Positions 1 through 8,526 are shown, numbered from the stretch's first letter. The stretch is 13,705 nt of DNA from an uncultured Eubacteriales bacterium (GCA_900547135.1 URFJ01000042.1:1-13705); one strand, 5' to 3'. Notes: generated from the sequence alone by a model not told the origin. Numbers and translations: made by a program.

Positions 1-1225
1 CATACGCGATCCGCCTTACTCTTGATTGGACTATAGCTCTCAAAACTGATTCATGGCATCCCTTGCGCGGAGGGTCTAAAATTACACAGTCTGCCGAAAC
101 GCCCTGGGTAACCAGCGCAGGAAGGGCTTCCTCGGCGCTGGCGCATATGAACATAGCGTTTTCGATTTCATTTTTCCGCGCGTTTCGTCCCGCGTCCTCA
201 ACCGCCTGTGGTACCTCTTCAATTCCTATTACTTTTTTCGCCCTTTTGGCCGCCAGCAAAGTTATTGTTCCGATGCCGCAGTATATGTCCAGCACGGTCT
301 CATCCCTACGTATATCTAGCAATTTCATAACACTTTGATATAATAGCTCGGTCTGAGCCGTGTTTACCTGTAAGAATGATGCCGCGCTGACATCAAAAAG
401 CAATCCACATATCCGCTCCGTAACATACCCGCTTCCCCAAATCGTTTTATACTGATCGCCCAAGATTACATTGGTATTTTGAGAATTGATATTATGCACC
501 ACAGCCTTTATGCCGGATACACCTTCCCTTAACATCGAAACAAGGTCGTCAGCGTGAGAAAGTGCCCCGCTTGTGACTACTGTTACCATTATTTCTCCCA
601 AGCCTGTAGTACGTACCATCAGGTTTCTCAATATACCATTACCGGTACGTTCATCATATGCAGGTATGTTGAATTCGTTTGCCCAGCCGCGGACAATACG
701 CATAGCGTATATGCACTCCTTGCCCTGGATCATACAATCGTCAATCGGTATCAGCCTATGGCTACTTATTGCGTAAAACCCAAGTTCAACGCCGTTCTCA
801 GTTTCCGCAAACGGAAAGCTTGCCTTGTTTCTATACCGTTTGGGGTCGGGCATTCCCAGGGTTTTATCAACGTGAATTCCAACGAATCCCCCAATCCTTT
901 CAAGGGCGTCCGCTGCCTGACGGCGTTTAAACTCAAGCTGCTCTTCATACTCCAAGTGCTGGAGCGTGCATCCCCCGCATTTTAAAAACGCGGTACATTG
1001 AGGTTCAACGCGGTTTGAACTGATGGATGAAATGCTGATAAGCTTGCCTATTGCATATTTTTTAGCGACCTTAATTATATGTGCTTCAACTATCTCCCCC
1101 GGCAGGGCATGAGGAACAAACACAGCAAAGCCATTATAGCGGCCAATGCCTTGACCTTTCGAGCCAAGAGTGTCGATTTGAAAGGTTATATTATCGTTTT
1201 TCTTCAATGGGGGATTGTTATTCAT
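1..1225 (-). CDS. rlmD: 23S rRNA (uracil-5-)-methyltransferase, RlmD/RumA (TrmA) family, 3' end missing
   Basis: This protein methylates C5 of a uridine in 23S rRNA using S-adenosylmethionine. I translated it by hand from an ATG at 1225; 408 codons stay open to the left edge. Residues about 10-70 look like a TRAM RNA-binding domain. An iron-sulfur cluster motif of the RumA type follows: Cys77, Cys83 and Cys86 (C-x5-CGGC) plus Cys164. The FLQVN motif (284-288), the SAM-binding YCGIGTI (315-321), the acidic loop GIEE (334-337) and DPPRKGC (384-390) are all in place. The window ends just before the expected SCNP-type nucleophile motif, so that catalytic Cys cannot be seen. The gene follows pfkA after 23 nt. 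Its nearest Shine-Dalgarno-like AAGGA lies about 13 nt from the ATG, rather far. Firmicutes carry RlmCD and other paralogues of this family, so the exact target uridine (U1939, U747 or both) is uncertain; the family call is firm. Confidence 0.9.
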   Translation of the reverse strand, partial: MNNNPPLKKNDNITFQIDTLGSKGQGIGRYNGFAVFVPHALPGEIVEAHIIKVAKKYAIGKLISISSISSNRVEPQCTAFLKCGGCTLQHLEYEEQLEFKRRQAADALERIGGFVGIHVDKTLGMPDPKRYRNKASFPFAETENGVELGFYAISSHRLIPIDDCMIQGKECIYAMRIVRGWANEFNIPAYDERTGNGILRNLMVRTTGLGEIMVTVVTSGALSHADDLVSMLREGVSGIKAVVHNINSQNTNVILGDQYKTIWGSGYVTERICGLLFDVSAASFLQVNTAQTELLYQSVMKLLDIRRDETVLDIYCGIGTITLLAAKRAKKVIGIEEVPQAVEDAGRNARKNEIENAMFICASAEEALPALVTQGVSADCVILDPPRKGCHESVLRAIVQSRVRRIAY

Positions 1226-1248
1226 ATATTATAAACTTTCCTTCCAGA

Positions 1249-2214
1249 TCAAAATCTTGATAAAATATCATTATTGAAATCATATAACTTCTTATCAAAG
1301 CAGTCGCCGCGCTTTATGGACTCATCAAGCGTTACGTCAATAATTCTGTTATGCCTGATTCCAACCGCCCTGCCCGCTTTCCCCTCCGCCAGAAGCTCCA
1401 CAGCCCGCTGGCCAAGCCTTGAGGCAAGTACGCGGTCAAAGGCAGTGGGGTTTCCTCCACGCTGAATGTATCCTGGCACTATGGCCTTTATCTCAACATC
1501 CGTATTATCCCTTACATATTTGGCGAAATCCTCAGCCTTTCCCGCGCCTTCCGCGATTATTACAATGCAGGTCAGCTTGCCTCTGAGCTTGCTGTCAGAA
1601 AGCCGTTTTGCCGCCAAATCCCATGGCATGGGGTGTTCTGGAACGAGTATCAGGTCGGCGCCTCCCGCTACGCCCGCCCAAAGCGCTATATCCCCGCAGT
1701 TTCTGCCCATGACTTCAATTATTCCCACGCGATCGTGGGCCCTCATGGTATCTCTGATTTTATAAATCTCAGTTGTAATATTATTTACAGCCGTATCAAA
1801 GCCAATTGTGAAATCCGTATATCCCATGTCATTGTCAATGGTTCCCGGAAGCCCCACTGACGGAATCCCGCAGTCATTAAGAAGTTTAGCTCCTTTAAAG
1901 CTGCCGTCGCCCCCAATTACGATTATACCGTTAAGCCCATAGGCATGCGCCATGTTTACAGCCCGCGCGATGCCGCCATCAGCCATAAACTCGCTGCTTC
2001 GAGCAGTCCTTAGTACGGTTCCGCCCTTATGCATTACATTTTCGACGTCCTCATGGGAAAGCTGCTTTATACGGCCATCTAATAGCCCCTTAAAGCCGTG
2101 CAGTACTCCCATTACCGTATATCCCCTGCCTGCGCCTTCTTTAAACACCGCTCTTATGGCAGAATTCATCCCTGGAGTATCGCCTCCGCTTGTAAGCACG
2201 CCGATACGTTTCAT
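1249..2214 (-). CDS. pfkA: ATP-dependent 6-phosphofructokinase
   Basis: PfkA phosphorylates fructose 6-phosphate to the 1,6-bisphosphate, the committed step of glycolysis, in the cytoplasm. With the ATG at 2214 the protein has 321 residues and aligns to my recollection of E. coli PfkA without gaps through residue 254. Conserved points are GGD (10-12), Arg72, GGDGS (101-105), TIDND (125-129, catalytic Asp127), Arg162, MGR (169-171) and Arg252. Gly104 and Gly124 indicate ATP rather than pyrophosphate as donor. Substitutions stand at effector positions (Lys25, His54, Asp187, Thr215) and substrate positions (Lys243, Tyr249). Start choice: a GTG at 2223 is in frame but falls inside the Shine-Dalgarno AGGGG (2223-2227). 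The ATG at 2214 has better spacing than the one at 2217 and matches the family start MKRIGVLTSGG. The dnaE-pfkA order is standard in Clostridia. A candidate promoter lies in the 49-nt gap upstream. Confidence 0.95.
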   Translation of the reverse strand: MKRIGVLTSGGDTPGMNSAIRAVFKEGAGRGYTVMGVLHGFKGLLDGRIKQLSHEDVENVMHKGGTVLRTARSSEFMADGGIARAVNMAHAYGLNGIIVIGGDGSFKGAKLLNDCGIPSVGLPGTIDNDMGYTDFTIGFDTAVNNITTEIYKIRDTMRAHDRVGIIEVMGRNCGDIALWAGVAGGADLILVPEHPMPWDLAAKRLSDSKLRGKLTCIVIIAEGAGKAEDFAKYVRDNTDVEIKAIVPGYIQRGGNPTAFDRVLASRLGQRAVELLAEGKAGRAVGIRHNRIIDVTLDESIKRGDCFDKKLYDFNNDILSRF

Positions 2215-2222
2215 CATATACA

Positions 2223-2227
2223 CCCCT
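2223..2227 (-). promoter_or_regulatory. pfkA ribosome binding site
   Basis: AGGGG on the minus strand, 8 nt before the ATG at 2214 and 5 nt before the ATG at 2217. It overlaps the alternative GTG at 2223, which rules that codon out as the start. Confidence 0.7.
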
Positions 2228-2248
2228 ATAATGCTTAAAATATTAATA

Positions 2249-2257
2249 ATTATATCA
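2249..2257 (-). promoter_or_regulatory. Candidate extended -10 promoter for pfkA
   Basis: The dnaE-pfkA gap carries TGATATAAT on the minus strand: a consensus TATAAT (2249-2254) preceded by the extended -10 dinucleotide TG (2256-2257). A weak -35, TTGGTC, lies 18 bp upstream inside the dnaE stop region. Extended -10 promoters tolerate poor -35 elements. Transcription would begin near 2242, giving a leader of about 28 nt before the pfkA ATG. The region is AT-rich, so a chance match is possible. Confidence 0.45.
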
Positions 2258-2263
2258 TACGTG

Positions 2264-5200
2264 CTATCTTTTGACCAACTTCACATTGCCATTACCAAGT
2301 ATGTTTTCCATTACTTCCATAAACCCATCCGATATGTTTACATATCTGTCCTTTGGCGCTATGGATTGCTTTTTTGTCCCAACGTCATACAGTATAACGG
2401 GTATATTGCCCGGAAACCTGGACAGTACGTCGATTACCCGCCGCTTTAAATCAGCATCCTGACAATCAAACCTCAGGTACAGCTTTATCGTCTCGCTCGT
2501 CTTTACCAGCGGCGTAATTTCCTCAATCAATATGCTGTTTCCCTTTTCATCCCTGGCGTTAAAGCGTCCCGATATGCATACGATATTATCCTGTACAAGC
2601 TGGCTATCATACTTTTCCAGTATTGAAGGAAACGCAACTATCTCAATCGTACCCGTCATATCCTCCAGCATTCCATATCCCATAAGGCCGTTGCCGCTGC
2701 GCGTCGGTTTACGCCTGATTGATGTTATGATGCCGCCGATACGTACATGTGAGCCATCATCTACTGCCGTTGCGCCGGTTTCATCATGCTCCGCCAGCTG
2801 TGATGCGGTTATCCCAAGCCTGTCCAGCTCGTTCTTGAATTCCTCCAAAGGATGGCCCGAAATATATACCCCCGCCATTTCTTTTTCCATTGAAAGAATA
2901 ACCCTTCGCTGAAATTCACCGATATCTGGAAGTTCTTGATATGGCTTTGCATCAGCCGCCACTATTGCCATATCAAATAGCGACATTTGACCGGTTTCCC
3001 GCCGCTTTCTGTCGTTTGAAGCCGAGTCCATTATTTCTTCGTACGCCGATGCCAGCTGGGAACGTCTTGCTCCCGAAAAATCAAAGGCGCCAACCTTGAT
3101 AAGGGCCTCGGCCATCCGCTTATTTATGCTTGGCGCGCGTTTGACAACATCATAGAAATCCAAGAAGCTACCGTTTAGACTTCTGTCCTCAATTAGTTCG
3201 TCTACTGCCTTCTCTCCCACATTGCGAACCGCAGCCAAACCAAACCTTATTGCGCCGCCTTCAACCGAAAACCTTGCTTGGCTTCGGTTTATATCGGGCG
3301 GCAGCATCTTGATACCCATCTGTTTTATGCTGTATATATACTGAGCTATTTTGTCGGCGTTGCCAAGAAAGCTGTTTATAAGCGCCGTCATATACTCAAC
3401 AGGGTAATATAACTTTAAATATGCGGTTCTATAGGCAAGCACAGCATATGGGGCGGCATGGGATTTATTGAACGCATATGACGCGAAATCCATCATTTCG
3501 TCAAATATACGGCTTGCCGTCACTTCATTTACGCCATTTTTCAAAGCGCCTGGAACACCGTCCTCCTCAATGCCATATATAAAATTGTGCCGCTCCTTAG
3601 CCATTACATCATGCTTCTTTTTTGACATAGCCCTTCGCACAAGGTCGCTTCTGCCCATTGAATATCCCGCAATGTCGCGGACTATACGCATTACCTGATC
3701 TTGATATACCATGCAGCCGTATGTGTTTTGAAGGATGGGTTTAAGCTTTGGGTGCAGGTATTTAACCTTTGACGGATCGTGCTTTCCCTCAACGTAGCGC
3801 GGTATCTGCTTCATAGGGCCTGGACGATATAGCGAAACGCCCGCCATAAGGTCTTCTAGGCAATCCGGTCTCAGCTGCGTCAAGAACCTCCGCATGCCTC
3901 CGGATTCAAGCTGGAATATGCCGTCCGTATCACCCCTTGAGATCATATCATAGATTGACTGATCGTCATATTGCAGCCCCTCAAGATCAGGTACTGGCTT
4001 GCCGCCCCGCTCAATGTATTTCAGCGCGTCGCGTATCACAGTTAGCGTTCTTAATCCCAAAAAGTCGATTTTCAGAAGCCCCAGCTCCTCAATCGTGTTC
4101 ATGGAAAACTGTGTAGTGATGGCCTCGTCATTCTTCTGAAGGGGTACATAGTCCGATACTGGCCTTGCAGCTATTACAACACCGGCGGCATGAGTTGAAG
4201 CGTGCCGCTGAAGGCCCTCAAGCTTTTTCGAAAGATCAATTAACTTTCTTATCTTTTGGTCTGCCTCATATTGTGCCTTAAGCTCATGCGAAACCTCCAT
4301 AGCGTGGTCGAGCGTCATGTTAAGCTCCCCTGGAATCAGCTTTGCAATGCGGTCCACCTCAGCGTAGGGCATCCTAAGCGCCCTGCCTACATCCTTAACC
4401 GCAGCGCGCGCGGCAAGCGTTCCAAAGGTAATAATCTGGGCCACATGGTCGTTACCGTATTTATTTGCGACATAATCTATAACCTCCTGCCTTCGCTCAA
4501 AGCAGAAATCCACGTCTATATCCGGCATCGATATGCGCTCAGGATTTAAGAACCGCTCAAAAGGAAGGCCGTATTTTATTGAGTCGATGCCTGTAATTCC
4601 CAGACAATACGCAACCATGCTTCCCGCCCCGCTGCCACGGCCGGGTCCCACCACTATCTCATTTTCCCTGGCAAAATCTATAAAATCCTTGACAATAAGA
4701 AAATAATCAACAAACCCCATCGAAGCGATCATGTCAAGTTCGTATTTCACTCGATCGTATACATCTTGGCCGGCGTCCGGTACCCTTCTTTTTATACCAT
4801 CAAGGCAAAGCTCTCTTAAGTAGGTTTCATTATCCATGCCGCCGGGCGCCTTAAACTCGGGAAGGTGCCTTTCGCCAAACTTGATCTCAACATTGCACTT
4901 ATCCGCTATCTCACGGGTGTTAAATATTGCGTCCTGGTAATCAAAAAGCGCCTTTTTCATCTCATCGCCGGATTTCAAATAAAACTCGTCGGCGCTCATC
5001 CGCATCCTGTTTTCATCATCAACAAAGCGGTTCGTCTGTATACACAGCAGGACATCCTGAGCTTCCGCGTCCGCCTTATCAACATAATGTATATCGTTGG
5101 TAGCTACGGTTTTAATATGAAGCTCTTTTGCAAGACGATCCAGCTTGGGGAGAACTTCAAGTTGTTCTTTAAGCCCATGGTTTTGAAGCTCTATATAGAA

Positions 5201-5701
5201 GTCTTCCCCAAACATCGCCTTAAGACGCTTTGCTATAGCCATTGCTTCGTCATCGCGTCCTTCAAGAAGCATAGTGGGTATATCGCCTGCTAAACACGCT
5301 GAAAGGCAAACAAGCCCTTCACTATATTCTTTTAGAATATCATAATCGATGCGGGGCTTATAATAAAACCCTTTAAGAAAGGCCTGCGATGAAAGCATCA
5401 TAAGATTATGGTATCCTATATCGTTTTTCGCAAGCAAAACAAGATGGGCATACTCCCTCGACCCCTGCTTTTCCTCCATGGAGCGCGGGGCCACATATGC
5501 CTCCATGCCTATAATCGGCTTTATTCCAGCGCTTACGCACGCCTTATAGAAATCTATCACTCCATACATTGCGCCATGATCCGTTATTGCGAGCGCGTCC
5601 ATGTTAAGCTCCTTAGCTCTTGCCGCCAAGTCGGTTATGCGCGCGGCGCCATCAAGCAGGCTATATTGAGTATGCACATGCAGGTGTACAAAGTCGGTCA
5701 T
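2264..5701 (-). CDS. dnaE: DNA polymerase III alpha subunit, DnaE type
   Basis: This is a replicative C-family DNA polymerase of 1145 residues, the usual DnaE length. The N-terminal PHP domain (about 1-205) retains all nine residues expected of a metal-binding PHP site: His8, His10, Asp17, His42, Glu67, His98, Cys136, Asp203 and His205. The palm carries GPGRGSGAGS (352-361) and the catalytic aspartates Asp394 and Asp396 in PDIDVDF, with Asp546 in KIDFLGLRTL. A C-terminal OB-fold stretch starts at IGGIITSIRR near residue 1000. In Gram-positives DnaE commonly works beside PolC, extending primers before PolC takes over; whether PolC exists here cannot be seen. The ATG at 5701 has a strong GGAGG six nt upstream. 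It follows whiA by 29 nt and precedes pfkA, a conserved Clostridia order. No frameshift or missing motif is seen. Confidence 0.97.
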   Translation of the reverse strand: MTDFVHLHVHTQYSLLDGAARITDLAARAKELNMDALAITDHGAMYGVIDFYKACVSAGIKPIIGMEAYVAPRSMEEKQGSREYAHLVLLAKNDIGYHNLMMLSSQAFLKGFYYKPRIDYDILKEYSEGLVCLSACLAGDIPTMLLEGRDDEAMAIAKRLKAMFGEDFYIELQNHGLKEQLEVLPKLDRLAKELHIKTVATNDIHYVDKADAEAQDVLLCIQTNRFVDDENRMRMSADEFYLKSGDEMKKALFDYQDAIFNTREIADKCNVEIKFGERHLPEFKAPGGMDNETYLRELCLDGIKRRVPDAGQDVYDRVKYELDMIASMGFVDYFLIVKDFIDFARENEIVVGPGRGSGAGSMVAYCLGITGIDSIKYGLPFERFLNPERISMPDIDVDFCFERRQEVIDYVANKYGNDHVAQIITFGTLAARAAVKDVGRALRMPYAEVDRIAKLIPGELNMTLDHAMEVSHELKAQYEADQKIRKLIDLSKKLEGLQRHASTHAAGVVIAARPVSDYVPLQKNDEAITTQFSMNTIEELGLLKIDFLGLRTLTVIRDALKYIERGGKPVPDLEGLQYDDQSIYDMISRGDTDGIFQLESGGMRRFLTQLRPDCLEDLMAGVSLYRPGPMKQIPRYVEGKHDPSKVKYLHPKLKPILQNTYGCMVYQDQVMRIVRDIAGYSMGRSDLVRRAMSKKKHDVMAKERHNFIYGIEEDGVPGALKNGVNEVTASRIFDEMMDFASYAFNKSHAAPYAVLAYRTAYLKLYYPVEYMTALINSFLGNADKIAQYIYSIKQMGIKMLPPDINRSQARFSVEGGAIRFGLAAVRNVGEKAVDELIEDRSLNGSFLDFYDVVKRAPSINKRMAEALIKVGAFDFSGARRSQLASAYEEIMDSASNDRKRRETGQMSLFDMAIVAADAKPYQELPDIGEFQRRVILSMEKEMAGVYISGHPLEEFKNELDRLGITASQLAEHDETGATAVDDGSHVRIGGIITSIRRKPTRSGNGLMGYGMLEDMTGTIEIVAFPSILEKYDSQLVQDNIVCISGRFNARDEKGNSILIEEITPLVKTSETIKLYLRFDCQDADLKRRVIDVLSRFPGNIPVILYDVGTKKQSIAPKDRYVNISDGFMEVMENILGNGNVKLVKR

Positions 5702-5730
5702 TTTACTCCTCCCATCCTATTTTATATAGC

Positions 5731-6675
5731 TCAGAAATCAGCCGCCCCCGTTTCAATGTCCTGCGCTATATCCGATATCCTTTTCAGACGCGAATTTACG
5801 CACGACTTGCCCAGGCCAAGCATTTGAGCAAGCTGTGACAGCGTAGCCTCCGGATTGTTAAGTCTTGCCTCGGCAACTTCAAACAGCGGCTGTGGAAGCG
5901 CCTTTATCCCCATCCGAGCGGCGATCAATTCTATATTCAGGATCTGAGCCGCTGCTGCCCTCGCCGTCTTTTGCATATTCGCGGTTTCATAATTTGTAAT
6001 CCTTATTGCGTCATTGCGCGCGTTTTTCAGCATCCTTGCATCCTCTATCCTGAGCGCAGCTTCAGAAGCGCCTAGTAGGGCCAGGAAGCCGCATATCATA
6101 TCTCCATCCTTAATGTATACAACTTGGCTGGCCTTACGCTCGAACCGCTTAGCATTCAGTCCGAATTCAGATAGCAGATCCATTATTCCCTGCGCAAAAT
6201 ACTCAGTCCTGCAAACGAGTTCCATATGATATGATCGGCTAGGGTTACTGATAGAGCCTGAGCCAAGAAAAGCCCCCCGCAAAAACGCGCGTTTCTTTCC
6301 CTGGGTATCAAGCAGCGACCAATCCATCCCTTCGCCCATTGATATGCCGTTTACAGTGGTTGACAGCATACCTGAAGCGTGGAGCATACCTTCGCAGCCC
6401 TTGCCTGTTATTCTTACAACAGTGCTTCTGGATTTTCTACCTTCACGCTCCATAACTGCTATTGATGATTCAATAGCATAGAGCGAATGGGCAAGCTTAG
6501 CTATGTGCCGACCAACGGTGAAGCTTTCCGTCGTGTACTCTATGCACCGTTCTCCCCTCCTTATCAGTATGCTTCCAGCAGTTCCGGTAAGCGCCGCAAG
6601 CTCGAACCCGCAAACCCCTTCCCCGCGCAGCTTATGCGATACTATCTCATCCTTTACAGTAAGCGAAAACGACAT
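5731..6675 (-). CDS. whiA: DNA-binding protein WhiA
   Basis: WhiA joins a homing-endonuclease-like (LAGLIDADG) domain, without known nuclease activity, to a C-terminal helix-turn-helix. In Streptomyces it activates sporulation genes; in Bacillus subtilis it influences cell division and chromosome segregation. The protein has 314 residues, normal for the family. Seen here: the N-terminal start SFSLTVKDEI, the LAGLIDADG-like LRGAFLGSGSISNP (132-145), the family hallmark NYETANMQKT (228-237), and a helix-turn-helix around 277-302 (PEATLSQLAQ followed by SRLKRISDIA). The usual SKSGVNHRLRK appears here as GKSCVNSRLKR. The ATG at 6675 has GGAGGG four nt upstream. It sits 44 nt after rapZ; in most Firmicutes yvcK occupies this junction, but it is absent here. 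It is probably cotranscribed with dnaE, 29 nt downstream. Confidence 0.95.
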   Translation of the reverse strand: MSFSLTVKDEIVSHKLRGEGVCGFELAALTGTAGSILIRRGERCIEYTTESFTVGRHIAKLAHSLYAIESSIAVMEREGRKSRSTVVRITGKGCEGMLHASGMLSTTVNGISMGEGMDWSLLDTQGKKRAFLRGAFLGSGSISNPSRSYHMELVCRTEYFAQGIMDLLSEFGLNAKRFERKASQVVYIKDGDMICGFLALLGASEAALRIEDARMLKNARNDAIRITNYETANMQKTARAAAAQILNIELIAARMGIKALPQPLFEVAEARLNNPEATLSQLAQMLGLGKSCVNSRLKRISDIAQDIETGAADF

Positions 6676-6719
6676 GTTTCCCTCCGCGATTGCATCTGTG
6701 AGCCAGTGGCATGGTATAA

Positions 6720-7598
6720 TCAGCGGTTAACAAACCTTTCGCTGATATCCCTATCCTCTCTCCCCTGATCCCTATGGGCCAATATGCAGTGATGCTTGTC
6801 CTTCATCCTTGCGTACAGTTCATATGCGGCGCATACCGACCTATGCCGGCCGCCCGTACACCCAAAGGCAACCATAAGTCTGTGCTTGCCCTGTTCTATA
6901 TATTTCGGTATCAGTTTATCAAGCACCCGCTCCAGATTGTTTATAATATCCAGTACAGCGGGATCGCGAAGTACGTACTCGCGCACAGGCTCGTCCATTC
7001 CGGAGAGATTGCGAAGCTCTGATTCATAAAACGGATTTTTTGTAAACCTCATATCCATTACAATATCCGCTTCCATTGGAACGCCCCTCTTGTATCCAAA
7101 GCTTGATATGATAAGCATAAACGGGTGCTGACTGTCGCCAAGACGCATACTCTCTATATAGCGGTGAAGCTCATAAGGCCTCATATCGCTGGTATCTACT
7201 ACATAGTTAGCCCGCTCGCGCAACGACTGCAACAGTTCCCTTTCAATGGATATACCCTCAATTATATTGGAGCTCATTGGGTGTCGCCGCCGTGTTTCGC
7301 TGTAACGCCGCTTCAATACATCATCCCTGCATTCCAAAAACAGTATCTCATACTTTTGTTCCATAGCGTCAAGTGCTGCAAAACCCAGCTCTAAATCGCT
7401 TCTAAATACGCTTTCCCGGCTGTCAATGACAAGCGCGGCCTTCTCGATGGTTGGTTCCGCCCTTTTGCAAAGTTTTACAAAATCCGGCATCAGCTCTACC
7501 GGAAGATTATCTACGCAGTAATAGTTAAGGTCCTCAAGAACCCTTAAAACATTGGATTTTCCCGCCCCTGAAAGACCGGTGACGATTATAATATGCAT
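6720..7598 (-). CDS. rapZ: RNase adapter/nucleotide-binding protein RapZ (YvcJ)
   Basis: RapZ is a P-loop protein that binds ATP/GTP. In E. coli it senses glucosamine 6-phosphate and guides RNase E to the sRNA GlmZ; the B. subtilis orthologue YvcJ is a GTPase linked to competence, and the Firmicute role is less clear. From the ATG at 7598 the protein has 292 residues. Walker A is GLSGAGKS (8-15), followed by DNLP (30-33), RYSETRRRHPMSS (98-110), SFGYKRGVP (166-174) and the C-terminal GCTGGRHRSV (246-255), which is the predicted metabolite-binding segment. Start choice: an upstream in-frame TTG at 7613 exists, but GGAGG (7604-7608) lies 5 nt before the ATG and the family begins just before the P-loop. 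The murB stop and this start are separated by one nucleotide (TGA-T-ATG), so translation is likely coupled. The C-terminus is complete. Confidence 0.95.
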   Translation of the reverse strand: MHIIIVTGLSGAGKSNVLRVLEDLNYYCVDNLPVELMPDFVKLCKRAEPTIEKAALVIDSRESVFRSDLELGFAALDAMEQKYEILFLECRDDVLKRRYSETRRRHPMSSNIIEGISIERELLQSLRERANYVVDTSDMRPYELHRYIESMRLGDSQHPFMLIISSFGYKRGVPMEADIVMDMRFTKNPFYESELRNLSGMDEPVREYVLRDPAVLDIINNLERVLDKLIPKYIEQGKHRLMVAFGCTGGRHRSVCAAYELYARMKDKHHCILAHRDQGREDRDISERFVNR

Positions 7599-7599
7599 A

Positions 7600-8496
7600 T
7601 CATCCTCCAACAAACTTTATCTCTGGCTCCAGCATAATACCTGACATTCTGTAAACCCGTTCCTGAATTTTTTTTATTAATGTACGTACATCCGCACTCG
7701 TAGCTCCCCCTATATTTATTATAAACCCCGCGTGAAGCTCGCTGACCCGAGCACCGCCAACCGTTTCGCCCTTCAACCCTGCCCTTTCAATTAACGCGCC
7801 AGCATATTCACCTTGGGGCCGCTTAAATACGCTGCCAGCGCTGGGATAGGAAAGGGGCTGCTTTTTTCGCCTCATATCCATATATTCAGCCATTTTTGCA
7901 CCTGCCATTCCATCAGCTTTTTTAAGGCTCAGCAGGGCTCCGCAAACTATCCATTCAGGAGGTGTAAATCTGCTTCGGCGGTACCCAAAATCTGAAGCCG
8001 CCGCCTTGACAGCCAAAATCTTTCCACGGTGCACCGTATCAATTCTGGTAACCACAGAACCTATATCTCCGCCATATGCACCCGCGTTCATCGCTATTGC
8101 TCCTCCGACAGTACCCGGTATACCCGCGGCCCACTCCAGTCCCGAAAGGCCCGCTTCAACCGTATGCTTTGCCAGCGAACTCAAAAGAGCGCCCGAACCC
8201 GCATAGACTTCTGTTCCGTGGATCTTGATTCCGCTCATGCTCCCGCATATACGCATTACTGCTGCGTTTATGCCCTCGTCGCTTACTAAAAGGTTTGATC
8301 CGTTGCCCATTATAAAAATAGGTACGCGGCATTTACGGGCAATGGACAAAATTCTGCGTACATCGGTTGCAGATCCAGGCTCCACCATAACAGGAGCTTT
8401 GCCCCCAATTTTAAATGAGGTATATTCGCTCATCAAAACATTTGTTTTAATGCTCAAGTCATTGAGACTATCCATTAACTTTAAAAAATCCGGCAT
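7600..8496 (-). CDS. murB: UDP-N-acetylenolpyruvoylglucosamine reductase MurB, type II
   Basis: MurB reduces UDP-GlcNAc-enolpyruvate to UDP-MurNAc with NADPH and bound FAD, the second committed step of peptidoglycan synthesis in the cytoplasm. From the ATG at 8496 it has 298 residues, typical of Gram-positive type II enzymes. FAD-binding motifs are GNGSNLLVSD (65-74) and GIPGTVGGAIAMNAGAYG (125-142). Active-site segments are YRRSRF (172-177), GSVFKRP (221-227), whose Ser222 is the expected proton donor, and the terminal LEPEIKFVG with the conserved glutamate. Start choice: AAAGGAG five nt before 8496 is excellent, while the in-frame TTG at 8517 has no such site. It precedes rapZ by one nucleotide. 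The murB-rapZ neighbourhood is common in Clostridia and ties wall precursor supply to the RapZ regulator. Confidence 0.96.
   Translation of the reverse strand: MPDFLKLMDSLNDLSIKTNVLMSEYTSFKIGGKAPVMVEPGSATDVRRILSIARKCRVPIFIMGNGSNLLVSDEGINAAVMRICGSMSGIKIHGTEVYAGSGALLSSLAKHTVEAGLSGLEWAAGIPGTVGGAIAMNAGAYGGDIGSVVTRIDTVHRGKILAVKAAASDFGYRRSRFTPPEWIVCGALLSLKKADGMAGAKMAEYMDMRRKKQPLSYPSAGSVFKRPQGEYAGALIERAGLKGETVGGARVSELHAGFIINIGGATSADVRTLIKKIQERVYRMSGIMLEPEIKFVGG
7604..7608 (-). promoter_or_regulatory. rapZ ribosome binding site inside murB
   Basis: GGAGG on the minus strand lies within the last codons of murB, 5 nt before the rapZ ATG at 7598. It decides the start against the in-frame TTG at 7613 and fits translational coupling of murB and rapZ. 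Confidence 0.8.
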
Positions 8497-8501
8497 TATA
8501 A

Positions 8502-8510
8502 CTCCTTTTT
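8502..8510 (-). promoter_or_regulatory. murB ribosome binding site
   Basis: A purine tract ending in AAAGGAG on the minus strand, 5 nt before the ATG at 8496. It is the strongest match around this gene and sets the start downstream of the alternative TTG at 8517. Confidence 0.8.
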
Positions 8511-8516
8511 TAATCA

Positions 8517-8526
8517 ATAGCGCTAT
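8517..8526. repeat. 10-bp perfect palindrome upstream of murB
   Basis: ATAGCGCTAT, perfectly self-complementary, lies in the 46-nt gap between the binding-protein gene and murB. A short imperfect hairpin (AACTT...AAGTT) lies next to it. It is too short and lacks a T-tract to be called a terminator. It could be a small operator or chance. Confidence 0.3.

Noticed and set aside
554..985. Plus-strand open frame of 143 codons at the left end
   Set aside because: It is antisense to the RlmD-type methyltransferase, whose Fe-S cysteines and SAM motifs read cleanly on the other strand.
4865..5293. Plus-strand open frame of 142 codons opposite dnaE
   Set aside because: Antisense to the PHP domain and adjacent part of DnaE, whose motifs are intact; no plausible ribosome site or family match.
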